This document shows, piece after piece, positions 52,179 to 62,800 of a stretch of 64,000 bases of DNA. The stretch's first letter is position 1, and each line of letters begins with the position of its first letter. The position numbers and the translations under genes are program-made. The notes beneath the pieces are model-generated. The model was not told where the DNA came from, ran no database searches, and saw nothing but the letters and a program-made list of their open reading frames with translations. This stretch comes from Argyresthia goedartella (taxonomy: Eukaryota > Arthropoda > Insecta > Lepidoptera > Argyresthiidae), in NCBI GenBank assembly GCA_949825045.1, contig OX463835.1:24631201-24695200 (forward strand), written 5' to 3'.

Positions 52179-53076
52179 GATACTCCCCCCTTTAGGGAAA
52201 AAAATAAATGGATGTACTTATAACAATAGAAAAAATCTAAGTTAGATACCATAAGAAACTTATCAACTGCAATAATAACTAGGAGTATTTTAATAAACAT
52301 AAAACCAGATCTTAATTGTGCATACTTTTACTTAATCTATTTTTATATATAAGGAGAGTTATTGTTAATTAAAACTAGATAGTAATAGCGCATGCTTCAA
52401 CTTAATCTATAAAAATAAAATAAAGGAACTACGGTTATGCGAATTCTACATAACTTTAAAGAATTACTTAATATTTACCTGCAGGCAAGTCTTGTATCTG
52501 GCCGCACACTACATAAAATAAACTAAAAACTGGAAAACAGAAAAACACTAGGAAAATGGGGCTTCGCGGTTAGTAAACTAACCTAACCTACAACCTGGAA
52601 AAGATCCGCAGGAGAGTCGTCTGATGCTGCAGCCGACCATGTTTTTCAGGAATCGATGAGTCAATTTACATCGCACGTCGTTGAAGTTGTAATCACTGTT
52701 TGTTTATAATTGCGGCCGTACCTACACTAGGATGATTGTGCTGAATCAGCGTCAGCATTAAATCTGTAACCTTGGCTGTAGGCAGTCAATGATCTCGTAC
52801 GTCATATGTACGTGCGTGCTCTTCACTCTTGAATGAATATTAAGTTGTCGATTGATGAAATTTGTGTGCCTAAAAACCTTGGGATTTGGCAACATAGGGC
52901 ACATCTTGTACACCAATCGTTTATATATAAATATATATATCTCTCTTGCTCTCTTCCTTCAGTGATTTGATTATTCTTTGTGCGATGTTCTTCCTGGATG
53001 ATTTCAATATTCTTCTGGGGGCTGGAACGGCTTCCTATGTCTTGAACTTGAAAAGCTGCTTGCTGTGAATGAATAT
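52179..53076. other. 3' interior of the LTR element, non-coding
   Basis: AT-rich and without a credible coding frame. About 52,179-52,576 is duplicated at 56,431-56,835. On the minus strand 53,060-52,990 still reads as the gag continuation FTASSFSSSRHRKPFQPPEE before stops appear. A TATATATA/TCTCTC low-complexity tract is at about 52,920-52,965. Confidence 0.55.
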
Positions 53077-55809
53077 ATTTATATAGCGACTTTATAGCGA
53101 CACCCTGATTCTCGGCGACTTTAACACTTGCCTTCTCAAAAATAACGTTCGCTCGGCAAAGCTCAAATCTCTTGTAAGTTCATTAAACTTACACATCCTT
53201 CCCCTGAGTGCCACCCACTTTCAACCACACTGCACCCCCTCTCTTCTAGATCTGATGATTACTTCTAACTTATCCAAGGTTGCTGTGCATGGCCAACTTA
53301 ACGCACCCTTCTCCTATCACGGTTTGATTTACCTCTCATTCAAGTTAAGGCCTCCCAAGCGTGCAGCTAAATTCCTCGACATACGTAGCTTCAAGGGCAT
53401 GGATTTTAACTCCCTTAAATCAGATGCCGCCTCCGTCGACTGGTCCTCTGTTGTTGGTAGCGAGACCGTTGAAGACAAAGTCCAAAACTTTAACTCTGTT
53501 GTCCTGAGCTTGTTTGATAAGCACGCTCCGGTCAAGAGGGTTAAGGTTAAGCACCTTCCTGCGCCGTGGCTTACTGACACCATCAAGAGCCTGATGGCCA
53601 AGAGAAACCGTGCCAAGAGTAGATATAAGGTGGATCCGACCGACGAGAATCTTTTATTTTTCAAACGCCTCCGCAATCGTTGCACTCGTCTGTGTCGTGA
53701 TGCCAAACGTCGTCATATCTACGAGTGTATTGAGAGCTATACTCCAGCACAGGTTTGGAAATTCCTGAAGACTCTTGGTGTAGGTAAGTCCCAGAACTTG
53801 GCTGCTGGAAATGTCAACCTCAACGGTCTCAACAATTATTTTGCTAATCCCCCAGTCGTGATGGACCCCCTCGTCAAGGAAGCTACCCTTCGTAACCTAC
53901 GGTCCAAGACCGCAGCCCACAACTCACCCTTCAACTTCAACCGTGTCGGAATCGGCGCAGTAAGAAGGGCAATCTTAGCGATCTCGTCGAAAGCCATTGG
54001 CGAGGACAAGATCTGTTCTCAGATGATAACCTGTATCATTGAGGAGCTGTTACCGATCATTACCCACATAATTAATGTATTGCTTGAACAAGGTTGCTTC
54101 CCCTCTCAGTGGAAAAAGGCACTTGTGATTCCCCTACCTAAATCGTCCAATCCCGTCTCCTTTAATGATTTTCGTCCCATATATATTCTGCCTATCCTTT
54201 CCAAAGTCCTAGAATCAATTGTTCACTGTCAGCTCTCCTCATACCTTTCCTCTAGAAACTTATTAAATCCATATCAATCAGGTTTCAGGCCGGGTCACAG
54301 TACTACCACGGCATTGCTTAAAGTCACCGATGACATTCAATTAGCCATGGATCAGAAGCAGCTTACGGTTCTCACACTGCTTGATTTCAGTAGCGCCTTC
54401 AACTGCGTCGATTTCGATATCCTGGTTGAAATTCTAAAATCGCTCAGAGTCTCCTCGCACTAGGCTCTCTGGTTTGACTCCTACCTGAGAGACCGCCAGC
54501 AGCGTATTAAGTCTGAGGAGATCTCAACGAACTGGTGTAATCTTTCCGCGGGTGTTCCGCAGGGTGGTATCCTTTCTCCTCTTCTCTTCTCAGTATTCAT
54601 TAACTCCATCTCCGACGTTCTTACTTCTTCTTATCATCTCTACGCAGATGACCTTCAAATATATCGGCACTTCTCTCTTAGTGATGTAAATCTGACCGTA
54701 GAGGCGTTGAATGCTGACCTCGATAACATCAGTAAATGGGCAATTTCATATGGGCTGCTTGTCAACCCGGCAAAATCTCAAGCCATGATTATGGGTACAC
54801 GGCACTCAATTAACACAATACAAAATATCCCCGTCGATCCTGTGATGTATGAGGGTACGATAATCTCCTACAGCGAGAAAGCTAAGAATCTTGGGGTTAT
54901 ATTTGATAACTTGCTGTCCTGGTCGCCCCATGTTTGTGAGGTCAGCAGACGAGTCTTTGTGTCATTTTACTCCCTACGGAGATTGCAGTACTTCCTGCCG
55001 CGGCAGACTAAAATCACCCTTGTTCAGTCCCTTCTACTACCTTTAATAGACTACGCGGATGCTTGTTGGGTCAGTGCGAACGAAGAACAACTGAATAAAC
55101 TCGAGCGACTCCAAAACCTTGGGATTCGGTTTGTCTACGGGCTGCGCAAGTACGACCATGTCTCCCAGTATCGCAAGGAGCTGGGATGGCTTACGATCCG
55201 TCTTCGCCGTGATAAGCACATTCTCTCTTATCTATTCAATATTTTGCGAAATCCCCGCTACCCCACATATCTTCGAGAACGTTTTGAGTTTCTTTTCCCC
55301 AGGGATAGTAATCGGAGATCCCACACGGTGTCTGTCCTGTCAACTCCTCGGCATAAAACTGCCGCCTACAAACACTCTTTTAGGTTAAGGGCAATCCGAC
55401 TGTGGAACGCACTTCCCTGCACTATTAGGGATAGTCCCTCAATTTTCACTTTTAAGAGAAGATTGAAAGCGTATTTCCTTTCTCTTTCGTAATTAGTATC
55501 ATATTTATGTAAGTATATGTATGATATTTTGTAGTTTATATATGTGCATGCTATCTAGTGTATTATATAGTTGAGATATATATTTTTTTTATTAGGTATA
55601 TTTTATTTATATTTTAAAGTAATATTCGTACGTATGTATACTGTTTTATTGCGCACTAGGACTGTCCTTTTTCATAAACACTCCTGTCTTGCCTAGGTTT
55701 GCTGGAAGAAATCTCTTTTTAGAGATAAGCTCGCCTTTGCCTATAAAATTTATTGTAACTTTCTGTGTATCTATGTTTTCTGTGCAATAAAGAATATGAA
55801 AAAAAATAT
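53077..55809 (+). mobile_element. Element Z: 5'-truncated non-LTR element
   Basis: Flanked by ATGAATAT (53069-53076 and 55810-55817). It starts inside the endonuclease and ends with GTGCAATAAAG, A-rich sequence and GAATAT units. It interrupts the gag start of the LTR element: joining the flanks gives SANSYS followed by FTASS. The 3' UTR (from about 55,694) carries GGTTTGCTGG and the ATCTCT..AGAGAT hairpin of the family. Confidence 0.88.
53098..55492 (+). pseudogene. Element Z ORF2: endonuclease end and reverse transcriptase
   Basis: One frame from DTLILGDFNTCLL (EN) through SLLDLMITSNLSKVAVHG, the linker PWLTDTIKSLMAKRNRAKSR, the RT (DFRPIYILPILSKVLES, FRPGHSTTTALLKVTDD, LLDFSSAFNCVDFDIL, GVPQGGILSPLLFSVFINS, YHLYADDLQIY) and the C-terminus (IDYADACWVSANEEQL, LGIRFVYGLRK) to the stop at 55490-55492. 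The only lesion is a TAG at 54461-54463, replacing the codon that is TCG (Ser) in Z2. The catalytic YADD is intact. A single substitution therefore separates this from an open RT frame. Confidence 0.85.
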
Positions 55810-55817
55810 ATGAATAT

Positions 55818-55858
55818 GAATTTGCCGACGCGTTCGTTTCTGCTGCTGCGAGGTCCAT
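55818..55858 (-). pseudogene. gag: Gag start of the LTR element (interrupted)
   Basis: ATG at 55858, MDLAAAETNASANSYS on the minus strand, about 320 nt from the primer-binding site. The frame runs straight into the element Z tail. The continuation on the far side of Z at about 53,068 (FTASSFSSS) is in frame for a short distance only. Confidence 0.5.
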
Positions 55859-56180
55859 TTTGATAAATCAGCAGTCGGCTGACTATCGGTTCATTATTCT
55901 TGCGGTATCTTGAGTTCGATGCGGGAAATCTTCAGTTGAAATCTTTTGGCTTCTGGTCCGTCATGGCTTGCTTGATGTCGTCTTGGTTTGGGTGGGGTCT
56001 TGATTATGGATTTCTGCAGCGTGGTATGAAATAGGTATGCCGAAGTCGGGGCTCGGCGATCTTGGACGAAGTGCTTCTTGCTTGCACTTCTAAGGTGGCA
56101 GCACACGGAGTTTTCTTCGCGGCTGGGTCCATGCTGCTATTACCGAAGGTTGCTGATGTTCAAAAGTCGGGTCGCCACTT
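55859..56180 (-). other. 5' untranslated leader and primer-binding site of the LTR element
   Basis: Between the right LTR and the gag start. The PBS TGGCGACCCGACTTTTGAA (minus strand, about 56,159-56,177) is 3 nt from the LTR end. The leader is GC-richer than its surroundings; open frames in it are short and unsupported. Confidence 0.6.
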
Positions 56181-56430
56181 TGCCAGAGGCAGTTATAAGG
56201 AGAGCGACATCTTCGGGAGTAAAGTAAAAGGCTTGAGATGCGCGCAAATACCAGACTAGACTAGACTACTTTATTATAGGGAATCCTAGCTTATATACTA
56301 GGTTGGTACATGTTATTAATGACGTGCATAAGACATAGTGCGTGATGAATATAAATATACCTTATCTGTGACGGTCGTCAACTTATCTTAACATTACGTG
56401 AAAATATGACTAACATAGTCGACCGGCACA
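56181..56430 (-). repeat. Middle LTR (250 bp)
   Basis: TGCCAGAGGC to CGGCACA, nearly identical to 51929-52178. Its PBS side is at the left and its polypurine side at the right, so both a downstream and an upstream element use it. Confidence 0.78.
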
Positions 56431-56844
56431 GATACTCCCCCCTTTAGGGAAAAAAATAAATGGATGTACTTATAACAATGGAAAAAAATCTAAGTTAGAT
56501 ACCATAAGAAACTTATCAACTGCAATAATAACTAGGAGTATTTTAATAAACATAAAACCAGATCTTAATTGTGCATACTTTAACTTAATCTATTTTTATA
56601 CATAAGGAGAGTTATTGTTAATTAAAACAAGATAGTAATAGCGCGTACTTCAACTTAATCTATAAAAATAAAATAAAGGAACTACGGTTATGCGAATTCC
56701 ACATAACTTTAAAGAATTACTTAATATTTACCTGCAGGCAAGTCTTGTATCTGGCCGCACACTACATAAAATAAACTAAAAACTGGAAAACAGAAAAACA
56801 CTAGGAAAATGGGGCTTCGCGGTTAGTAAACTAACTTAGTAACT

Positions 56845-57120
56845 AAATTATAATGGGGCTAGCCCATCGCCGCAGCTATGGGAGATTGAAGGTTTCCTCA
56901 CGAAAATAGAGCACCGTGGTCAGTGGGTTTCACACTCGCTTCTCACGCAGAAGATGCAGGTTCTTATCCCGTGCTGACCTGGCACCAACGAGATAATTAA
57001 TTTATCTCAAGTGGATTTAAGAACGTTCCGTGTTTCGGATGATACGCTAAGTCGTAAAACCCCTCCAACAACCCGCACTGAGCCATCAGTATGGCTCAAT
57101 CTTACTTGTAATCTTCTTCA
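56845..57120 (+). mobile_element. tRNA-like SINE, copy 2 (with inverted body segment)
   Basis: A box-like TGGTCAGTGGG (56917-56927), then GTTTCACACTCGCTTCTCAC, then B box-like GGTTCTTATCC (56959-56969). The head matches copy 1 at 9.1 kb. Upstream, GGGGCTAGCCCATCGCCGCA (from 56,855) is the reverse complement of the body segment that lies downstream in copy 1. The 3' limit is unclear. Confidence 0.55.
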
Positions 57121-57303
57121 ATCAATCTTACTTAAGGCCTGTACCAGGCAGCATGTGGAAGCTAAGTGAGTGAGCGCAGCGAAGTCGAAGCGAATAGTCT
57201 TTGTGTTAGTTCGACATGCAGAACACATGAAACACAACAGGGCATGTCCGCAATCTGGCTAGTCGTTCAATGAAGCGGCTAAGTAACAAATTAAATGAAA
57301 TCA
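57121..57303. other. Intergenic sequence
   Basis: Short GC-mixed stretch between the SINE and the last zinc-finger remnants; nothing recognised. Confidence 0.4.
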
Positions 57304-57355
57304 TCAGTAATCGGTGGTGTGTTTATCGTGAGTACTTCTCACCGTGAGACAGGTT

Positions 57356-58812
57356 TCACGCAAAGTATGTACTCTTCTGTGCCTGACTATGACTTTTAAC
57401 ATGAAACAATTTACGACACACCTGACACTGAAATGGTTTCTCGCACGTATGCGCTGTTCTGTGATAGACCAGAGTACCTTGTTGAGAAAATGATTTATGA
57501 CACACCTCACACTGAAATGGTTTCTCGCCAGTATGTACTCTTCCGTGCGTGACCAAAGCACATTTACTGTTAAACGAGTCATGACATACCTGACATTGGT
57601 AGGGTTTCTCGTCAGAATGCACTCTTATGTGCTTGACCAAATCACTTGGTAAATGATTTACGACACACCTGACACTGAAATGGTTTCTCGCTAGTATGCG
57701 CTCTTCTGTGGTGGACCAGAGTACCTTGTTGAGAAAATGATTTATGACACACCTCACACTGAAATGGTTTCTCGCCAGTATGTACTCTTCCGTGCGTGAC
57801 CAAATTACCTTTATCATGAAACGATTTGCGACACACCTGACACTGAAATGGTCTCTCGCCAGTTTGAACTCTTCCATGCCTGACCAAATGACCTCATTGA
57901 GAAAATGATTTATGACACACCTCACACTGGTAGGGATTCTCGTCAGAATGCATTCTTATGTGCTTGACCAAATTACTTCGATTGGTAAAAGATTTACGAC
58001 ACATCTCACACTGAAATGGTTTCCCGCCAGTATGCACTCTTCTGTGCTTGACCAAATCTCCTTGTCGTGCAAATGATTTATAACATACCTCACACTGGTA
58101 GGGTTTCTCGCCGGAATGCACTCTAATGTGTTTGACCAGATCACCTTTAAAAGCAAACGATTTAGGACACATCTCAAACTGAAATGGTTTCTCGCCGGTA
58201 TGCACTCTTCTATGCTTGACCAAATCTCCTTGTCGTGCAAATGTTTTATAACACACCTCACACTGGTAGGTTAGCGGCTGATATACTCTAGTGCGAACAT
58301 GTTTCGAGGCGATAGCGGCTGTTATACTCCAGTGCGACCGCGTACTAAATGGTGGACTGGTCATTTTTATAGCAACTTCGGCGGCAATTGCTTGTATATT
58401 ACCGGACTCAGCCCCCAGTATGCATTCTTCTGTGCTTGACCAAAATGTCTTGTGCAAATGATTTATGACCTTCTTCACACTATTAGGGTTCCCGCCAGAA
58501 TGCACTCTTATGTGCTTGAACTTGTTGTGCAAATGATTTATGATATATCTCAAACTGTTAGGGTTTCTCGTCAGAATGCTCTTTTTTGTGCCTGACCAAA
58601 TTACCTTTAATAGCAAACGATTTACGACACATCTCACACTGAAAAGGTTTCTCGCCAGTATGCACTCTTCTGTGCCTGACCAAATTATATTTCAAAGCAA
58701 ACGATTTATGACATACCTCACACTGGTAGGGTTTCTCGCCAAAATGCGCTCTTGTATGCTTTACCAAAAGACCTTTAATAGCAAACGATTTACGACACAT
58801 CTCACACTGAAA
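57356..58812 (-). pseudogene. Decayed C2H2 zinc-finger array (downstream part)
   Basis: Continues the array of the main frame after its TAA. Fingers FQCEMCRKSFAIKGLLVKH, YQCEVCHKSFALKYNLVRH and FQCEMCRKSFAIKGNLVRH are in the same frame to 58,558, then a stop and a degenerate gap (58,300-58,550). Further fingers lie in other frames: 57,894-58,270 (YQCEVCYKTFARQGDLVKH, FQCEMCRKSFTNRSNLVKH) and 57,642-57,887 plus about 57,370-57,640 (FQCQVCRKSFHDKGNLVTH, YQCQVCHDSFNSKCALVTH). Some have lost ligands (FQFEMC, CPKSF). Several frame breaks show this half is no longer constrained. Confidence 0.75.
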
Positions 58813-60546
58813 TTATTTCTCGCCAGTATGCGCGCTTCTGTGCGTGACCAAATTACGTTTATTAGTAAACGATTTATGACACACCTGACACTGAAATGGT
58901 TTCTCGGTAGTATGCGCTCTTCTGTGCGTGACCCAATTGCCTAGTTGTGCAAATGATTTATGACATACCTCACACTGGTAGGGTTTCTCGCCTGTATGCA
59001 CTCTTATGTGCCTTACCAAAAGACCTTTAATAGCAAACGATTTACGACACATCTCACACTGAAATGGTTTCTCGCCAGTATGCGCTCTTCTGTGCGTGAC
59101 CAAATTGCCTTGTAGTGCAAATGATTTATGACATACCTCATCACACTGGTAGGGTTTCTCGCCTGTATGCACTCTTATGTGCTTTACCAAAAGACCTTTA
59201 ATAGCAAACGATTTGCGACACATCTCACACTGAAACGGTTTCTCGCCAGTATGCACTCTTCTGTGCCTGACCAAAGCACATTTACTGTTAAACGAGTTAT
59301 GACATACCTGACACTGGTAGGGTTTCTCGTCAGAATGCACTCTTATGTGCTTGACCAAATCACTTCGATTGGTAAATGATTTACGACACAACTGGCACTG
59401 AAATGGTTTCTCGCTAGTATGCGCTCTTCTGTGGTAGACCAGAGTACCTTGTTGAGAAAATGATTTATGACACACCTCACACTGAAATGGTTTCTCGCCA
59501 GTACGTACTCTTCCGTGCGTGACCAAATTGCCTTGTTGTGCAAATGATTTATGACATACCTCACACTGGTAGGGTTTCTCGCCTGTATGCACTCTTATGT
59601 GCTTTACCAAAAGACCTTTCACAGCAAACGATTTACGACACATCTCACACTGAAATGGTTTCTCGCCAGTATACGCTCTTCTGTGCGTGACCAAATTACG
59701 TTTATTAGTAAACGTTTTATGACACACCTCACACTGGAAGGGTTTCTCGCCGGAATGCACTCTTATGTGGTTGACCAGATCACCTTTGAAAGCAAACGAT
59801 TTACGACACACCTCACACTGAAATGGTTTCTCGCCAGTATGCGCTCTTCTGTGCGTGACCAAATTACGTTTATTAGTAAACGATTTATGACACACCTCAC
59901 ACTGGAAGGGTTTCTCGCCGGAATGCACTCTTATGTGGTTGACCAGATCACCTTTGAAAGCAAACGATTTACGACACATCTCACATTGAAATGGTTTCTC
60001 GGCAGTATGCAAATATCTTATGTGCTTCACCAAACTACTTTTGTGAGCAAATGATAAATGACACACCTCACAATGATAGGGTTTCTCGCCTATATGTGTA
60101 ATGTTATGTAATTTCAAGTTTTTTTTATTTGAAATAGACTTATGTTTACGACAAACATTGTGTTGATAATGTTTCTCCGCAATATTTGTTTGCATATTGT
60201 TGCGTTGATGTGATCTATGTCCGTTCGAGCACTCGCTACACTGATCGTCTGAACACAACACATCAACACAATCAACACAAGGAAAGGGAACAGCTTTATT
60301 ATTATGTGGATGTGTGTCATATGTAGTGATTTGACGTTCCAACACAGTTTTTGAAGTAAATCTTTTATAACAGTAATCGCAAGCGAAGTTGCTTTGTTCA
60401 CGAGTAAACTCAATATTGCTAGAGTTTTGTGTGCTTATAGTTGTGATACTATTTGTAATTTGTTTTCTTGTTTGCGCGTCGGCTGCCTCTACCTGATCGC
60501 CAAGCACTTCTGACACACAGACAACAATTTTCAATGTTTGTTGCAA
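58813..60546 (-). CDS. C2H2 zinc-finger protein (about 15 near-canonical fingers)
   Basis: 577 codons, no internal stop. About 100 N-terminal residues have poor or broken fingers (CDYCYKRFTSKTVLE, FPCVDC, NVCRKHKSIS). From residue about 155 there are 15 tandem fingers with TGEKP/SGEKP linkers, alternating types CRKSFA-KG-LVKHIRVH and CHKSF-NLVTHRRAH, so the array grew by two-finger (168-bp) duplication. Irregular fingers: last His changed to Tyr (HRRAYTGEKP) or Arg (HGRVRTGEKP), and one CX3C (CDEVC). No ZAD, BTB or THAP domain. Such proteins bind DNA in the nucleus; the target is unknown. The listed start is a TTG with no upstream in-frame ATG, so this is either a downstream exon or the gene is shifted relative to the acidic frame at 60531-61088. 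It ends at a TAA replacing the Pro of TGEKP. Confidence 0.75.
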   Translation of the reverse strand: MQQTLKIVVCVSEVLGDQVEAADAQTRKQITNSITTISTQNSSNIEFTREQSNFACDYCYKRFTSKTVLERQITTYDTHPHNNKAVPFPCVDCVDVLCSDDQCSECSNGHRSHQRNNMQTNIAEKHYQHNVCRKHKSISNKKNLKLHNITHIGEKPYHCEVCHLSFAHKSSLVKHIRYLHTAEKPFQCEMCRKSFAFKGDLVNHIRVHSGEKPFQCEVCHKSFTNKRNLVTHRRAHTGEKPFQCEVCRKSFAFKGDLVNHIRVHSGEKPFQCEVCHKTFTNKRNLVTHRRAYTGEKPFQCEMCRKSFAVKGLLVKHIRVHTGEKPYQCEVCHKSFAQQGNLVTHGRVRTGEKPFQCEVCHKSFSQQGTLVYHRRAHTSEKPFQCQLCRKSFTNRSDLVKHIRVHSDEKPYQCQVCHNSFNSKCALVRHRRVHTGEKPFQCEMCRKSFAIKGLLVKHIRVHTGEKPYQCDEVCHKSFALQGNLVTHRRAHTGEKPFQCEMCRKSFAIKGLLVRHIRVHTGEKPYQCEVCHKSFAQLGNWVTHRRAHTTEKPFQCQVCHKSFTNKRNLVTHRSAHTGEK

Positions 60547-61088
60547 AATGATTCGAAAGTCTCTTCATCAATTGTGGCGACAGTTTCTCGGAAGGTAGAG
60601 GCTTCTGCCAAAATGTCATCGAAATCTACCGTGGCAGCTGCTTCATCATCATCAACTTCAGTAGCAGTAATCACCAGTGTCTCATCATCTTGTGTAGATT
60701 CGAAAGTCTCTTCATCAATTGTGGCGACAGTTTCTAGGAAGGTAGAGGCCAATGCCAAAATGCCATCGAAATCTTCCGTGGCAGCTGCTTCACCATCATC
60801 ATCTTCAGTAGCAGTCATCACCAGTGTCTCATCCTCTTGTGTAGATTCGAAAGTCTCTTCATCAATTGTGGCGACAGTTTCTAGGAAGGTAGAGGCCAAT
60901 GCCAAAATGCCATCGAAATCTTCCGTGGCAGCTGCTTCATCATCATCATCTTCAGTAGCAGTCATCACCAGTGTGTCATCATCTTGTGTAGAGATGTTGA
61001 TAGAATGAATGAAGCATGTCGTCAGCCGGCCAGGGCGACACACCGAGGTCTGCAGGAACGCGGCAAGATCCTGTTGACACAGATACAT
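60531..61088 (-). CDS. Acidic tandem-repeat protein, likely N-terminus of the zinc-finger gene
   Basis: 185 codons from ATG at 61088 (MYLCQQDLAAFLQTS) to a TGA overlapping the zinc-finger frame by 16 nt. After about 33 residues there are three copies of a 49-residue unit rich in Asp, Glu, Thr and Ala (ETLVMTATEDDDDEAAAT, EDFDGILALASTFLETVATI, DEETFES). No known domain; an acidic activation-type or disordered region would fit in front of a zinc-finger array, but that is inference. The 1-nt frame offset at 60,540 could be an indel or a missed splice. Confidence 0.5.
   Translation of the reverse strand: MYLCQQDLAAFLQTSVCRPGRLTTCFIHSINISTQDDDTLVMTATEDDDDEAAATEDFDGILALASTFLETVATIDEETFESTQEDETLVMTATEDDDGEAAATEDFDGILALASTFLETVATIDEETFESTQDDETLVITATEVDDDEAAATVDFDDILAEASTFRETVATIDEETFESFCNKH
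60551..60991. repeat. Three 147-bp tandem repeats
   Basis: Units start ATTCGAAAGTCTCTTCATCA at 60551, 60698 and 60845. They are nearly identical (single-base differences such as CGGAAGG/AGGAAGG and ATCTACC/ATCTTCC), keep a multiple of three and preserve the reading frame. Confidence 0.9.
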
Positions 61089-61201
61089 TGGGACTGGGTA
61101 AAACTATATTATGGGTACAAAAAATCATAGTAAAAAAACATTCTACAGCAGCTTCTACATATTCAACTGCTCTAATCGAAAGAGAAGAAATTAAACTTTA
61201 A

Positions 61202-62800
61202 ATTCAATGAAGTCCATCAATATATTACATTACACAATGGTTGCGATTTGGAAGGCACGGACAACTAGCCGTTCTAAACTATTTTGAGAACTAATATTAG
61301 TTTGAATTACGTTAATCGGTATTTGGAAGTCACGCTCTCTAAACGCAAACTAAGAATAGTTGTCGTATTTTTTTCCAACTACACGAATTACCGCCCCTAG
61401 GGACAGTTCTGAACCACAATGTATCTTTTTATTGCTCGATTATGTTTCGATACAATCGATATATTTCGTCATAGTCAAATAAAGAAACGGTTCAAATATA
61501 TTTTCAAATTATTATTAATTTATTATTACACGTGCATTTTATAGTGTTTAAATTATATTTTTAAGATAATTTCAATAATCATCCACGGATAGACCCATTT
61601 TGAATAAACTAAAATTATGTTCAATCAGTTTCAGAACGTTTGTGTTGCAAGCCGCGGGCGGCGCGAACTGTCTTGTCGCCTGTCACACTTACTTCAGTCA
61701 TTATTCTTTTCACTGTGATTTTGATTTTTTCCTTTCTTTTTGTGCTGTATTTCGTGTTATTATTGGAGAAGAACAGCAGGAAACGGCAACAGGCGCTGCT
61801 AACCGCTGCTTTTAGAGCGGCTCCATTCAAACAACGATATTGTTCGGGGTATGTGCATTGCAATAACTTGTTTGTTTGGTAAACAGATTGTGATGTGTTT
61901 TGTGACTGCGACTTCTCATCTCTCCCCACTATGGGACACTCATATGCATGTCTGACATGGTACCCACCTATCTATTTTGCTCTTATTCGGGATGAGAAGA
62001 CCTACCACTAGGTATAAATTACAGAAATGACAATTTTCCCGCGCAATCAAATTACAAATAGTGAGGAAGGCATATGTTTTCACTTTGCTAAACTTTTGCA
62101 CGGAATAGAGCGAGGCCCACGATAATGGAGCAGGAGCAGTGGTCGGCCCTTGCCACACAGCTCAATTTATTGGGCTGCGGCAGAGATTTGAAGGAGGCAA
62201 TAGGTATGTCTAATACTAGTTTAGATAAGTATCTACTGACCAGATAGGTACTAGAGTGTGAGAATGATACACATAATAATATGTAGCCCATTAATGTCCA
62301 CACCGAGGGGCATGGGGCTTTACTTGGATACAAGTAAGATTAAGTCATAAGTACTCCACCATGCTGGCTCTGCCGGTTCGATAGAGGGGTGTCAACCCTT
62401 AATAGTGGCCAACCCAACTGTCAGAAGAAATCAAGCTGCCCTTTTAGGGCCTATGACACAGCTACCTCCGAGAATGAGACATATAAGTGATACAAATAGA
62501 TTAACTGGCCTAGAATTAGCTTATTATGAAAGTTATGTCATTCATGATTTTTTTTGTATTGTGTAATGTATTCTTTTTAAATTGTATTGTATAGGCATGA
62601 CCTAGTGGCCATGCCGTGGTCATTACAACAAAGCAAGTCATTCTAGTGGTCATAATCATAAATGATAGCTAATCAATAAATTGTGTTGATAAACTTGTCC
62701 GCCAAGAAAAGTCCTATGCTACTTGTAAAGTACACGACGACTGGCTTCCACCTGAAACAGAAACATACTTATAATAAATAAATAATTAAGATATAGGTAC
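61202..62800. other. Intergenic sequence upstream of the zinc-finger gene
   Basis: No supportable gene. It includes AT-rich sequence (61,420-61,600), a patch at 61,620-61,900 with overlapping open frames on both strands and no domain, and about 62,560-62,800 of probable LTR sequence from the BEL element to the right. A zinc-finger promoter is expected on the minus strand around 61.1-61.4 kb, but no TATA or initiator can be singled out. Confidence 0.45.

Larger units (their letters stand above)
51929..56835 (-). mobile_element. Non-coding LTR retrotransposon with tandem arrangement
   Basis: Two 250-bp LTRs in direct orientation (51929-52178 and 56181-56430) flank an interior with a primer-binding site at the right and a polypurine tract (AAAGGGGGGAG on the minus strand) beside the left LTR, so the element runs right to left. 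To the right of 56430 the polypurine tract and 3' interior appear again, up to 56835, as if two elements shared the middle LTR. The interior has only a gag start (MDLAAAETNASANSYS) interrupted by element Z; no pol is visible. The PBS TGGCGACCCGAC resembles tRNA-Arg-type sites of mdg1-like gypsy elements. Confidence 0.7.

Noticed and set aside
51929..52576. 650-bp direct repeat as a segmental duplication
   Set aside because: LTR ends, polypurine tract and PBS explain it better as LTR plus 3' interior of one element family in tandem.
57304..60054. Regularly spaced repeats resembling a CRISPR array
   Set aside because: The 84/168-bp periodicity is the codon-level repeat of C2H2 fingers and linkers; there are no short unique spacers and the context is eukaryotic.
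58540..60054. Plus-strand frames at 58540-58944, 59128-59379 and 59551-60054
   Set aside because: Antisense reading of the zinc-finger array; repeated SKRFMTHLTLKW-type sequence is the mirror of finger codons.
60538..61008. Plus-strand Ser/Ala/Val-rich repeat protein
   Set aside because: Antisense of the acidic repeats. Both strands stay open because the unit is a multiple of three, but the acidic minus-strand reading adjoins the zinc-finger frame and is preferred.
61621..61929. Candidate small gene with overlapping frames on both strands upstream of the zinc-finger locus
   Set aside because: No domain, no start context or splice evidence; the two strands are equally open, so neither is supported.
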